Below, one piece after another: positions 23,013 to 33,549 of a DNA stretch of 64,000 nt. The notes below the pieces were generated by a model, which saw only the letters and a list, made by a program, of their open reading frames with translations, was not told where the DNA came from and searched no databases. The stretch's first letter is position 1; each line of letters begins with the position of its first letter. Location of the stretch: contig JAJFPB010000009.1 of assembly GCA_020881915.1 (NCBI GenBank), positions 806,001 to 870,000 on the forward strand, given 5' to 3'. This DNA is from Paramyrothecium sp. XJ0827 (taxonomy: Eukaryota; Ascomycota; Sordariomycetes; Hypocreales; Stachybotryaceae). A program made the translations under genes and the position numbers.

Positions 23013-24374
23013 CTATGATGCCCTAAACCTGAAACCGTCCCAATCGTCATCGTCGTCGTCATCGTCGTCTTCCTCGTCATCATGTGGTTGTACAGGATGC
23101 GAATTTGAAGCCGAAGCTTCGTTTTCTTTGTTGCTGCTGGGCGGTTCACCAGCGGCAGTGGATTTCTTTCCAGATTCGAGAGCCTTTGCTGTTAGCTCGG
23201 CCGAGGCTCCCGTGTTCCCTTGGCTGGCGGGCCGTTGCCGCCGGAGTTCCTCGCGCTTGTTCTTCAGCCGGCGCACGCGCGCCTCCAGCTCCTCCATGTC
23301 GTCGAACTCGCGCTCCAACGCAAGCGCCGCCTCTTCCTTTTCGTCCTCGAGATCGACATCTGCCTTGGCCCGGCGCGATGCTTCTTCATCCTCAGCGGTA
23401 GCCGCGGCTTTGGCCTGCGCGGACTCCTCGGCGGTCATCGCGGGGCGGGCGATGACGGCGTCGGTGTCGTAAGGGACCTCCTCGGCGGCAATTTCGGCCT
23501 CGAAGGCGGCCCACTCGTCGGCGTCGACGTCGGCGGGCAGGGCGGCGGCAGGGGCTCCATTGGGGGGTTTAGAAGTGGATGCGGCCGAGGCAGCGGCGGA
23601 GGGAGCTACGAACGAGGTGGTGGGGTGAGTAGCGAGAACTGTGCTGGCACGACGAGACGGAAGACCTGCGTTGACAGGGGCCGCCGAACCGGTGGAGATG
23701 AAGGAGAAGGAGGAAGATGAGGAGGATCCGGCTGTCGCGGACGGTTGCTGCTGCTGTTGTTGTTGCGATTGGGTCCCCGGAGTAGACGAGTTGGAGCCTT
23801 CGCGATGGTGGGCGGGCGTAGCTGGGCGAGAGGGAATCTGGATTTCGACGCCGAGCGAGGGCGTACGCGAAGTTCGCCGCGAGAGAGGTGGGGGGGCAGA
23901 CGGAGGCGTATGGGTGGTGCTGCTGGTGGCTGTAGTAGAGGAGGTCGAGGGCTGGAGTTTGTCCTCGGATTCCTTGTCGGGGACAGCGGAAGGCGACGGC
24001 ATCTCGGGGCGGCTACGTTTCCTCCTCATGTCATCTTCCATCTCGACGTCCTCGTTTGCATCCTCATCCTCGTCGTCGAGCTTCCTCTTATGCGAGGTAG
24101 TCTGCTGCTGTCCACGGCCCCTCTCGGCTCGGTCCCCGAAGGCGCCATTCTGTTGCTGCGCCGCGGCTGCTGCAGCCGGGGTGGACTTGTGCGCGGCCTG
24201 CACCCGCTGCCTGTGCTCGCTGGAGCGGACGTGGGCCTCCCATACGAGGTCGCCCTTGGTGGTGGGCGGGCAGAGGGTGCAGCGCAGCTTGCCGGCGGAG
24301 GAGTAGGCGGCGTAGGGATCCTCAACGCGGCGGGCAGCGCGCTGTTGGCGGAGGAGGGCTCGAACGTCGGACAT
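23013..24374 (-). CDS. ZNF830 / coiled-coil domain-containing protein 16 homologue (453 aa)
   Basis: Single exon. The N-terminus MSDVRALLRQQRAARRVEDP matches the conserved head of the CCDC16/ZNF830 family. A U1-type C2H2 zinc finger follows: Cys32, Cys35, His48 and His54 in RCTLCPPTTKGDLVWEAHVR and the residues after it. A long Ser/Pro/Ala-rich disordered region (about 60-280) carries a KRKLDDEDED basic/acidic patch. A charged coiled coil (about 330-385, EREFDDMEELEARVRRLKNK) comes next, and the protein ends with a run of Asp and WDGFRFRAS. Family members are nuclear, associated with spliceosome intermediates and genome stability. Encoded opposite the MED7 gene, with 577 bp between the two starts. 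Confidence 0.9.
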   Translation of the reverse strand: MSDVRALLRQQRAARRVEDPYAAYSSAGKLRCTLCPPTTKGDLVWEAHVRSSEHRQRVQAAHKSTPAAAAAAQQQNGAFGDRAERGRGQQQTTSHKRKLDDEDEDANEDVEMEDDMRRKRSRPEMPSPSAVPDKESEDKLQPSTSSTTATSSTTHTPPSAPPPLSRRTSRTPSLGVEIQIPSRPATPAHHREGSNSSTPGTQSQQQQQQQPSATAGSSSSSSFSFISTGSAAPVNAGLPSRRASTVLATHPTTSFVAPSAAASAASTSKPPNGAPAAALPADVDADEWAAFEAEIAAEEVPYDTDAVIARPAMTAEESAQAKAAATAEDEEASRRAKADVDLEDEKEEAALALEREFDDMEELEARVRRLKNKREELRRQRPASQGNTGASAELTAKALESGKKSTAAGEPPSSNKENEASASNSHPVQPHDDEEDDDDDDDDDWDGFRFRAS

Positions 24375-24951
24375 GGTGGTGCGGCCAGTGGTTGTTGGTG
24401 ACGGTGATGGTGAGCGACGGCGATGGTGAGCGACGGCTTGGGAATTGGTGGGGGATCAGAAGGATTGGGAAATCTCGAAAAGGCACAAGAACCAAACAAT
24501 CTCTGTTTGCTAAGAATCTGAAATTGGTTTCCAATTGACCATTTGGAAGTTGACCGGCCGTGAGGGGTGTGGAAAAAGAAAAGAAAGAGAAAAAAAAAAA
24601 AAGATGCTTGTCCGTTCCTCGGCGCAACAGTCGGTGGGCTGGCTGAAGCAGAAGCTGGAGCTTGTCAGCGGGTTTTGGGCAGATAGAACAAGGTATGACG
24701 GCGAGGGTCCCGGCTAAGCGCTGCGGCGGGGACCGATGTTTACCCAGCGCATCTCTTATCGTGGATAAGGTAAGGCTGCCTGCCAGTCATTGTTTCTATT
24801 GCACTTACACATGCAACTCACCTGAGCCATTGGCGCCTTGTCAGAGGGATCAGAGCTTCGCAAAGGCTTTTGACGCAAATTAATTGTCGTTTTCTTTTGG
24901 TTTGCGTCCGTGCAAACACACATGAAGTAGGAGAATTGGACGATTTCGACC
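24375..24951. promoter_or_regulatory. Divergent promoter region, ZNF830-like and MED7
   Basis: 577 bp between two divergent ATGs. Contains an A-run at 24589-24602 and GATGGTGAGCGACGG-type imperfect direct repeats at about 24399-24438. No TATA box is evident, in line with housekeeping genes. Confidence 0.5.
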
Positions 24952-25770
24952 ATGGCAGACCAGGAGCCGCACTCGCTGGCCTCGACGTTCCCTAACCCGC
25001 CTCCCTTCTGGAAAGACTTTACTCCCGACAAGGTCTCGCGAATCAGCGAGCTACGGAAGACGTATATCTCGCAAAATGGTGGCGGCGACGAGTTGACGGT
25101 CCGTATCCCGGGGTTGCCTGAGGAGCTGGTCACACTTCAGGCCCCGGCCGAGCCAGAAGATGGGCGATGGAGGGTGTTTGGAGACCAGTACATGGTAGGT
25201 TGTCCCCATAGATGTTAGCTATCGAATTCATTTCGTGTAATCGTACTAATCTGTCCTGTATTCGCACAGCTCGACGATAAACTCCCGAGTCTCGAGGAGC
25301 AAGGCATCACCAACCTCCCCAGCCTGACCACATCCGTACCCAAAGACGCGAAGCACTACGACCGCGCGCTGGAGCTCAAACGGCTGGCCAAGTCGCTGCT
25401 GCTCAACTTCCTCGAGCTGACGGGCGTGCTGTCGCGCAATCCGGGCTTCGCCGAGGCCAAGATGGCGGACCTGCGCACGCTCTTCATCAACATGCACCAC
25501 ATCCTCAACGAGTACCGGCCGCACCAGGCCCGCGAGTCGGCCATCGAGATGATGCAGGAGCACCTGGACCACACGCGCGCCGAGACGGTGGCCATCCGCA
25601 CGCAGGTCGACAAGGCGCGGCGCGTGCTGGAGGGGCTGGGCAGCCTGAGCGTGGCCCCGCGGCCCCCTCCGAGCGGGAAGGAGAAGGGGGAGGGCGGCGC
25701 GGGCGAGGATGCGGTGGCGCTGAAGAGGGAGGCCGAGGTCTGGGCGGCGGTGGATGCCATGTTCCGGTGA
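24952..25770 (+). CDS. MED7: Mediator complex subunit 7 (247 aa)
   Basis: Two exons: 24952-25194 and 25270-25770, with a 75-bp intron (GTAGGT...CGCACAG). The N-terminus has the Med7 signature: ASTFPNPPPFWKDFTPDK. After the junction, LDDKLPSLEEQGITNL (the conserved LxxQGxxxL region) and YDRALELKRLAKSLLLNFLE are followed by FINMHHILNEYRPHQARESA. These are the core helices that pair with Med21 in the middle module of Mediator, where the complex contacts RNA polymerase II. The C-terminal third has an extra Pro/Gly/Lys loop (about residues 206-229). The length is close to the usual 220-260 residues. Very likely a functional single-copy gene. Confidence 0.96.
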
Positions 25771-26544
25771 TGCTGGGACGAGGTGCGAAAGAGAAACGTA
25801 CATGACCGATTTGACTATGGCGTCGTTGCAACAACGATGATGCCAACGAGGACGACTTCAGCTCGGGCAACTTGATTTCGAGCAACATTAACCAGCATAA
25901 CATAACCAACGGAACGAGGCAGCTTTCGTGGATTCAAGGACATTGAACATTGAACACCGCAAGAGGCAGACTTCGTGCCTTCGCAAATTCACAGGGAGAA
26001 AGGGCATCTACCGAGTGTGCACAAAGCACAAGTGTATGGCTGGAGAACCGCAGGCGCTTATCCGGCACATGGCCACGGGTTATTTCGAGTCAGCCTCGAG
26101 CAGTTACACGAGAACGCAGCTCCCGGAGCATGTTCCAGACTCGCGAACTACTAGAATGCAGCGTCGATGGAATTGGAGAGTTAGTTTACTGGAGATGGGT
26201 AGCTGGTAAAGCCAGACACGCGGCAATAAATTAAAGAAGACAAATGAATTGCTTGTTGTTTCGTTATGTCGTGCCGTGTCCACTGCCCTGGTCCAGCTCG
26301 CGTAGAGAAATGTCAACCGAGCCTGTCGGTGCAGCGTCCATGACTCTTATTTCTTCCCGGCGCCGAAATCAATAACAAAAAATAGGAGAAAGCCCATCAG
26401 AACAGAAACCTGCTCAAGAGCTTCTCATAGACAGCTCTGCTCATTCAACACCTGGCTCCCTTGTTCCCACCACCGGCGTCGTAAGAGTCAAACCCGAGAA
26501 AGATAGAAAGGAAAAAACCGCCGTCAAAGTCCCCCATCTATCCC
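25771..26544. other. Convergent intergenic region without a gene
   Basis: 3' flanks of MED7 and the Cys-rich microprotein. Frames here are short and without features. Confidence 0.55.
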
Positions 26545-26712
26545 TCACAGAATCGTGCAGGGGATCGGGATGCAGCAGCACTCAAAGTCGCCGCAGTCGA
26601 TGCACCGCGTGCGCTCGCCGCCGGGCTTGACGATGGTCTCGGCGATGGACGTGGCCGCGCTGCCGGGCCCGCCGTTGCGGTTGACGAGGGAGGGGCGCGA
26701 GCAGCAGGCCAT
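26545..26712 (-). CDS. Cys-rich microprotein ending in CIDCGDFECCCIPIPCTIL (55 aa)
   Basis: Small uninterrupted frame from the ATG at 26712 to a TGA at 26545. The N-terminus MACCSRPSLVNRNGGPG starts with a Met-Ala-Cys-Cys motif, which could be lipidated (palmitoylation) in the cytosol. After a Ser/Thr/Gly-rich middle, the last 19 residues carry six cysteines: C-x2-C-x4-CCC-x4-C. There is no signal peptide, so it is not a classical secreted effector. The opposite-strand frame reads less sensibly. Codon third positions are strongly G/C, as in true genes nearby. I believe similar short proteins exist in related fungi but cannot verify it. Possible metal-binding or membrane-associated peptide; function unknown. 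Confidence 0.6.
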   Translation of the reverse strand: MACCSRPSLVNRNGGPGSAATSIAETIVKPGGERTRCIDCGDFECCCIPIPCTIL

Positions 26713-27600
26713 TCTTGTTTTTTTCGTCCTGCTGGGTGTTGTGCGTACTGCGGTCTTGTTTTGCTGCTGGAGGTGAGAATCCCAGAGTTGTAGCTTGGTG
26801 ACGAGCCGGGGGCGTTGTGAGCAAACAGTGATGGCGAGAAGTTACAAGGCTGGGGGGAGGAATTACACGCGAAGCGGTCAGTGGGAAAGCACGATTCTAT
26901 ATACCTTTTACCTTGATTTACTCCACTAAGGTACGTTGTCAATTGGCAGAGTTCCTAAATTAGTTCCTTGGTCCGTTCTGGTCTTGTATGATGCCGAAAA
27001 CCGGCTTCTAATTGCCGGTTTCCCATAGTCTACTTTATTTTGGTTTTGGCTATGTGTTGGCACAACGTCATCGGGCAAGGGTCACACTTATAGAGCGGCC
27101 CCAGTACACGCGGCCCCTCTGCGGCGCGGGAGGGAACCAATCGCGAGTGAATCTCTGGTTGCTTTTCTTGTACTGTAATAGGGAATTATTTCGAGCATTA
27201 AAGGCAGCATTAAAGGTCTTCTTTTTGCCTCATCTTCAGTCTAACACTCACTTACATGTACAATCTTCATCACTGGTCACTTCTCAACTACCACATAGGC
27301 AAAAGTGTACAACATCATGGTACGTTTGTGAATATCTCCTTAAAGGAACAGCTAAAGGACAATGAGGTATCATATCTGTAGTCTCCCGGTATCACTGATC
27401 CCAGGCCCCTTTCCCCTCCTGAACATACCAATTCCTTCAATATGTATCCCATTCGCAGCAATGTCCACTGCTTGACAGAGATCAGACGTAATAGCCACCA
27501 GCCCACATTAATGTCCATGTAGAAAGCCTCCTAAGATGAACCACATGCATCAATACCCCTTCACCTCTATCCACTTGGCCAGTGCGCATAACCTTTCACC
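26713..27600. other. Intergenic, no gene seen
   Basis: Upstream of the Cys-rich microprotein and downstream of BYE1. AT-richer than the flanks; only short frames. Confidence 0.55.
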
Positions 27601-30479
27601 CTATGAGGAGGCCCTGGCCTCCGCGCCCTGCTTTTCCAGCAGCGATCCCAGGTAGTTGAGGTCCTCCCGTGCGCGCTGGTCGCGTTCGTAAATGCCCCTG
27701 ATGACTTCCCACTCGCGCTTCGACATCTGGAAGGCCTGCGGCAGGAGGAACTGTGCCGTGGGTACGTGGATGAGTTCTCGCAGCACGTCTTGCGCAACCA
27801 TCTGCCCCGCGAGTTGGGCTTGCGACTTCTGCTGGTCGGACATCTGACCGCCGGCGCCTGGGGTGACTAGGGGGGCTGGCTGACCGGGAGCTAGTGGGGG
27901 CTGTTGTTGGGCATGCACTGGTGCAGGCGTGGCCGATGCGGACGCGGCTGCGGATGGGGTGGGCGGCGGCGGGGGCCGGTTCGTATGCGGCGGCTGAGGG
28001 ATCGGTACCGGCGTCGTGGAGACTGACTGGGTGGGAAATACAGGTGCTTGAGGTGTGGCTGGTGAGAAAGCCGGGCCACCAGAAACGGAGTTGCTCCTTT
28101 GCGCGTAGCCACCACCAATCATTTGTCCTGTCGTCAGTGCCGGCGGATTCGCTGGCTGGGCGGCTCCCGCAGGTAGAGGTATTGGCACAGGCGTCTGTTG
28201 AACAGCCGGTGCCGCTGAAGGCGTGGCATCCTTCGTCTGCGGCTGCTGCTGCTGCAGCAGCTGCTTCAGCTGTTCGGGTTCGTTCCGGTACACGAACACG
28301 GCCAGCAGCAAAGGCTCCGTCCGCGTCTTCGGTATTTTATTGTCCACGAGGTTCAGCATAAACTCCGGGTAGCCGCTCTCTTCCGCAGGCACGGGAACAA
28401 GGTAGGTGTCGCGCACGTTGCCGGCGACCTTGTCGCCGATGACGCCGTAGCGCTTCTTACTCACAAAATAGTCAATGAGTGCGTTGAACTCGGGTCGAGA
28501 ATCTTCCGAGACAGGCGAAAGACTGATGACAACGACATCCGTCAAGCTGCTGTACCGAAGACCGCAGAGATACTCGATGGCGCTCTGCTGTTGAATGCGC
28601 CCGGCCACCGTCATACGCTTCGGCACAAGACGAGACCACGGCGCGGCAGTACTGAAATCGGCCCCGCCAACGTGTTTCGCTGTGGCCTGGAAGTCGGCAA
28701 TGGAACTCATGGCCAATGTGCCACGCCAGACGATATCCTTGTCAGGAGGCACCTCCTCGGTGGGCGAGTATGGCGGAGAGTCGTTGTCAAAGTCATCGCC
28801 ACCATCATCCTGCAGCATCCGGTCGACGTCAGGGTCAACGCCTGGGCCGTTGAGGGAAGCCGCTGTAGAGGTGCGCCGCATTTGGGCACCGGCTGCCGGG
28901 GACGCAGACTTGACGCTGGAAAAAACCTTGCTGATGTCGAAGTTGGGGTTACTGGGAGAGTGCTGCGGATACCCATCTCCTTGGGGAGAATCAATCGACT
29001 CGTGCTTGATGTGCTGCGGCGGTGGCTGCTGCAGGGGTGGCACATTCCGGCGAGAGCCTAGCATCGGTGGAGGGATGTCCGTGTTCACGGCCGACTCGTC
29101 TTCCACGACCTCCTCGCCTTTGTGGGTGCGCCGGACCCGGGGTCCCGTTTCCCCGGTGTAGAGGATGGATTGTTTCTCGGCACGAGCCTTCATCTCAGCT
29201 GTCTGCCGCTGCAGCTCAGCCGAGGCGAGTTGGTCTGAGGTCATGACGGCCAGTGTTGGAGGGGTGTGCGTGCCAGCCACGAGACCATGGCACAGCTCGG
29301 GGTTGTTTTTAAGGTTGAAGGTCAGCGACTTTATCTGCTGGCCATACTCCTTCTGATTCTTGGTTGCGGGATGCGTATCCAGGACAGCGCGCTCTATTTG
29401 TAACGCGTACGTCTCTGCCAGTGCTTCAAGGGTGCTGTCGGCAGGAACCTCAAACTCTCCGTTCTTTACCATGCTGGTTAGGACGTGAGTCAATGACTTC
29501 TTCAAGGCCTTGGCCGGTCCAACTCGGGTGTTGGGAAGTTCCGTGATGGACTTGGCCAGATCCTCTGGTGGGTTGTACTCGGGGCCAACACGGACAGCCT
29601 CGTTTTCAGAGACGCGACGCATTTTAGGGGTCTATCAAGCTGTTAGTGTACCGGTCTTGGGGAAAGATCATGCACAGTTGCTTACCTTGCCGTCGGTGTC
29701 GTGAGAATCTTCTCGCGATTTCCTCTTTCCCTGCTTGGGTGCTGGCGCCGCGGCCGGTTCGCTCTTGTCCTTGGTCCCGGCTTCCGGTGTGGGAGAGGCC
29801 TTCGATTTGGCGCGGCCGTCCTTCTCGAGCTCATCTTTGGGATCACTAGTCCGCTTGCCCTTGGCTTTTCGCCCGCCCTTTCTCTTCTTCTTAGACTCTT
29901 CCTCGTGCGCCTTACGTCGCGCCTCCCATGGCTTCTCTCCACGGGCCATGCCCTCGAGGAGTTCCTTGTGGTTCTCTGGGCGACATTGCTCGCACCAATA
30001 GTTTTCAGGAATTTCATCTTCGTAGGAGCTCACGCCGACGCATACGTTATGCTGCCAAGCGAAACACGTCTCGCAGGAGATCCAGGCCTCGCCCGAGTCT
30101 TCATCCTGTTCGGTCGCGCCACACACACATCGAATGACCTCGGCGTCTTGCCCTTGGTCCTGTTCCTGATCCTCCTGATCCTGCTCTTGCTCTTGTTCTT
30201 GCTCTTGCGCCTTCTTGGTCTTCTTTGTTTGTCTGCGCTTGGGCGCAGCGGCGAGCTCGAGTTCGTCGAAGGACTTCGTATGTTGGCCTTTGGTCGCCCG
30301 GACAGAGCGTCGCGGTTCTGCCTCGCCTGAGTAACAGTGTTAGCAAGAGCAACAACGATTGAAGTTCAAACGGCCAAGGCGGCTGTCGCGCAAACGCATC
30401 GCGTAGCGGGGAGGGAGCTGCGCGTTTGCGCCATACAAACAGATGCGAGGCTAAGTGATTGAACAGGCTTACCAGACAT
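27601..30479 (-). CDS. BYE1: BYE1-type transcription factor: PHD, TFIIS central and SPOC domains (892 aa)
   Basis: Three exons: 30479-30473 (seven bases, MSG split codon), 30326-29686 and 29631-27601, with introns of 146 and 54 bp. A Q/E/D repeat (residues 43-63) precedes a PHD finger at about 67-119 (CVCGATEQDEDSGEAWISCE ... ENYWCEQC). A Lys-rich linker leads to the TFIIS central domain (about 235-365, NPPEDLAKSITELPNTRVGP). The SPOC domain spans about 515-675 (DIVWRGTLAMSSIADF ... LLLAVFVYRN), followed by a Pro/Gln-rich tail and a short helical C-terminus. Yeast Bye1 binds RNA polymerase II through the TFIIS-like domain and H3K4me3 through PHD, acting in early elongation. The tiny first exon is supported by a GTAAGC donor and TTACTCAG acceptor that restore the frame. 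Confidence 0.93.
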
Positions 30480-32174
30480 GATTTGTGCCAATGCGTGAAA
30501 TACGGTCGCGTAGAGGGGCTTGCACCTGTGAGCCGGTGCAGCGTGCTTGCCAGCCGCCGGTGTAGAAGATGCGGCGTGGTGAGGTTGTTTGCTTGTTTGG
30601 TGGTTGCGCGCCTTGGAGATCTACTGTTTTGTGGCGGGGGAGCGCAACGGGTCGTCTGGTCTCGCTCTTTCTTTCTCGACACACACGATGGCTTTTTACG
30701 GAGCAGACAGCATTTAGAAGAAGAAAAAAAGATCACAACTAAGTTCGGCGACCGTGTTTCCCACAAGTCAACATCCACTAGGCCAACGTCCTCCTCTTGT
30801 GCGGGAGTGGAGAGCAGGGTCCAGGAGTTCGGCCTGGAGCAGTCCACGAGCAGACGGAGGTCGTGTTACTGCTTCCGCTTCACCTGGCGAGCGCGACGGG
30901 GAAAGAGAGGGGGGAAGAAACGAGGCACCGTCCCAATCAAGAGCGCGCTGAAGGGTTGGTGGTTATGTTATGCTGGGGGTGGCAGAAATGCCGGGGGTTG
31001 ACAGATGCAAAATTGCGAAATGCGACGTGCTGGGAATTTTCGGGAACTTGGCCTGTCGCGCTTGCGCCGGCAAAAGGTCACGAGGGCGCCTTGAGCTGCT
31101 GCGACCACGCGGTGAGCACGTGTCCAAGGTAAAGTAAGGCAGGGTAAGGCGAGGCAGGATAACTATGCTGGAACTCTTCGGTGCTTCGCGCGCAGCTTTG
31201 TTTATGTGAGAGGACAAGAAGAGGAAAGAAAGAAAAATGATTAAATGGGCACGGAATTGCGGAAGACTTGCAACGTCTATGCGCAGCGCGGGGGTTGCAG
31301 TAGGATGATGAAGTAAGAGAGGCAAGGTACTTTGGGTAGGTCAAAGAAGCCTGGGGAAGGATCGAGATGGAAACAGCTTTGAATTCCAGGTTGATGGTAA
31401 GTGACGACAGATGGTGGTTCGGTATTAGCTAAGCAAGCCCTGTACCCATACTTGATCTTTCGCAGCAAGGCGTAGTCACGCTTGGTACTCTCTACCTTCT
31501 GGCCAAGAACACATTGATAAGCTCCGGCGATAAGCTCTTCGGCATGAAGTGTCACTTGCACGTACTTTGACAAGCCGAGAGCGAATACGCATCTAAGATA
31601 AAAAGAAAATTTGCGCTCTAGGTGAAAATATGATTCACTTGTTTGAGAAAGCATGAGAGTCTCCATGATTGTTAGCAACTGAACGGCTTTGGAAATAATA
31701 GCATGGCCAGAGAGTGGCCAAGGGACAGCAAACAAATAGTTGAGACGTTGCCGGCAGGGACTCTTGAGCCCGTAGTATCTTCGGCTATCAACATCCATCG
31801 TTTATTGGTGACTGCCACCATACTAATCCAAGACGCCCTGTTAGTGCATCTCTAGCTCGACTGCTTGTACCTCCACCAGATTTTGGGTGGAAGCAAGGGG
31901 AGCTTCGGCAGAGCTAGAGCCTAGAGGTACCTTACCTCACCTGCTCTGCTGCTGGCTACGCGGCTGACCCGTGCCTAACAGTCGAGCTCCATCAATTGAC
32001 AGTGACGCCGATCCAAGCCCGCATCTTCTCATCCATAATACCAACCAATCCATCCTCCACCACCGCCATCCTCCGACGCCCTTGAGTCGAGTTGCGCTTT
32101 GAAGGCTTAACTCTTGCTCCAGTAGCATCCTCAACAATCGCCACGCCTGTCATCCTTCCACCCTCTCGCCCGCC
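30480..32174. other. 1.7 kb divergent region between BYE1 and PRE9 with one doubtful frame
   Basis: Holds both promoters. Contains AGGTA/TAAGGC-type direct motifs at about 31125-31160 and an AGGTACCTTACCTCACC stretch at about 31924-31940, a kind of sequence common in promoters of these fungi. A 173-codon minus-strand frame is listed separately. Confidence 0.5.
31277..31798 (-). CDS. Possible hypothetical protein (173 aa)
   Basis: ATG at 31798 (MDVDSRRYYGLKSPCRQR), stop at 31277, no intron needed. The middle (about residues 25-95) alternates hydrophobic and charged residues as helices would (ISKAVQLLTIMETLMLSQTS, then YLRCVFALGLSKYVQVTLHA). The last 40 residues look less protein-like. No domain is recognised. 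It sits in a promoter region between two core genes, which argues for caution. It could equally be a chance frame. Confidence 0.28.
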   Translation of the reverse strand: MDVDSRRYYGLKSPCRQRLNYLFAVPWPLSGHAIISKAVQLLTIMETLMLSQTSESYFHLERKFSFYLRCVFALGLSKYVQVTLHAEELIAGAYQCVLGQKVESTKRDYALLRKIKYGYRACLANTEPPSVVTYHQPGIQSCFHLDPSPGFFDLPKVPCLSYFIILLQPPRCA

Positions 32175-33139
32175 ATGTCTCGACGCTACGATTCCCGAGT
32201 ATGCATCTGCCCTTGCACCTGCATTCACCGTACAAGGCTGTTGTGAAGCTAACCTGGTGATGCGAACCTCGCGCGCAGACAACTATCTTCTCCCCCGAAG
32301 GCAGACTCTACCAGGTCGAGTATGCTTTGGAAGCCATCTCCCACGCCGGTACCGCCATCGGCATCCTGGCCAAGGACGGCATCGTCTTGGCCGCCGAGCG
32401 CAAGGTCACCTCGAAGCTGTTGGAGCAGGATACGTCGGCCGAGAAGCTTTACATCCTTAACGAGTGCGTCCCCGACCATCGCTTCATCTCCGTTGGAGCA
32501 TACCCGCTGACACAGGAGCTGTAGCAACATGATCTGCGCGGTAGCAGGTATGACCGCTGACGCAAACATTCTCATCAACTACGCCCGCCAGGCCGCCCAA
32601 CGCTATCTCCTCACCTACAACGAAGACATTCCCTGCGAGCAGCTGGTCCGCCGCCTCTGCGATCTCAAGCAGGGATACACCCAGCACGGAGGTCTGCGTC
32701 CCTTTGGTGTCTCCTTCATCTATGCCGGCTGGGATCCCCGGAGACAGTTCCAGCTCTACCTCAGCAACCCCTCGGGCAACTACGGTGGTTGGAAGGCCAC
32801 CAGCGCGGGAGCCAACAATGCCAGCGCTCAGAGTCTGCTGAAGCAGGATTACAAGGAGGATTGCACCCTTCAGGAGGCCTGCGGCATGGCGGTCAAGGTG
32901 CTGAGCAAGACGATGGACTCGACAAAGTTGAGCAGCGAGAAGAGTATGTTTTTCAGCCACAAACATGGCATCAAGTATTATCTTTGGGACCCTTTGCTAA
33001 CCCCCTGATAGTCGAGTTCGCGACAGTAGGACAAACGCCCGAGGGCAAGATCTACCACCGACTTTGGAGCGCCGATGAGATTACCGCCTTACTGAAGGAG
33101 CACGACCTGGCCAAAAATGAAGACACCGAGGAGAAATAG
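32175..33139 (+). CDS. PRE9: 20S proteasome subunit alpha-3 (PRE9/PSMA4), 251 aa
   Basis: Four exons: 32175-32198, 32279-32463, 32525-32943 and 33012-33139, all with GT...AG introns (80, 61 and 68 bp). The N-terminus [20 protein letters not shown] with [17 protein letters not shown] is the alpha-subunit signature. The junctions give [20 protein letters not shown] and [16 protein letters not shown], matching alpha-3. Alpha subunits form the outer rings and gate of the 20S core and carry no active site. The length agrees with yeast Pre9 (258) and human PSMA4 (261). An unspliced second intron would end the protein early at a TAG, so splicing is required. Confidence 0.97.
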
Positions 33140-33549
33140 ATGAGCATCCGACATGAGGTATAGATGAATTCTGGGACAATGCAATGGTAGCCGGGTCACG
33201 CCATGTTTGTGACTTTTTGTAACAATAACAAATAAAGGATGCAAGATTCCCTAAGCTATACCTCGCTATGTGCGCATATCCCGCCTCAATCCTTCCAAGG
33301 TGACAATATTCAAAGATATTGTACAGTGTCCAATGTACCTCTGTAAAATGTATCTGCATTATCATCACATCTATCGTACACCAACACCGAACTGAAAATG
33401 CACTTAACCCTTTTAAACTGTTTGGTGAGTCCCTTTGTGAGCATGATGGGCGAAAGATCTGCGGAGTGCAAAGACAGCAACTCAAATTCTTGGCCCTCGA
33501 GACCTCGTCCAGCGCGTATTCAACGGTGTGTCTACCCGAGCAATCAGCC
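33140..33549. other. Convergent intergenic region
   Basis: Shared 3' flank of PRE9 and the PAP2 phosphatase. No gene seen. Confidence 0.6.

Noticed and set aside
23641..24401. Long plus-strand frames opposite the ZNF830-like gene
   Set aside because: Shadows caused by the Ser/Ala/Asp-rich composition of the real minus-strand gene.
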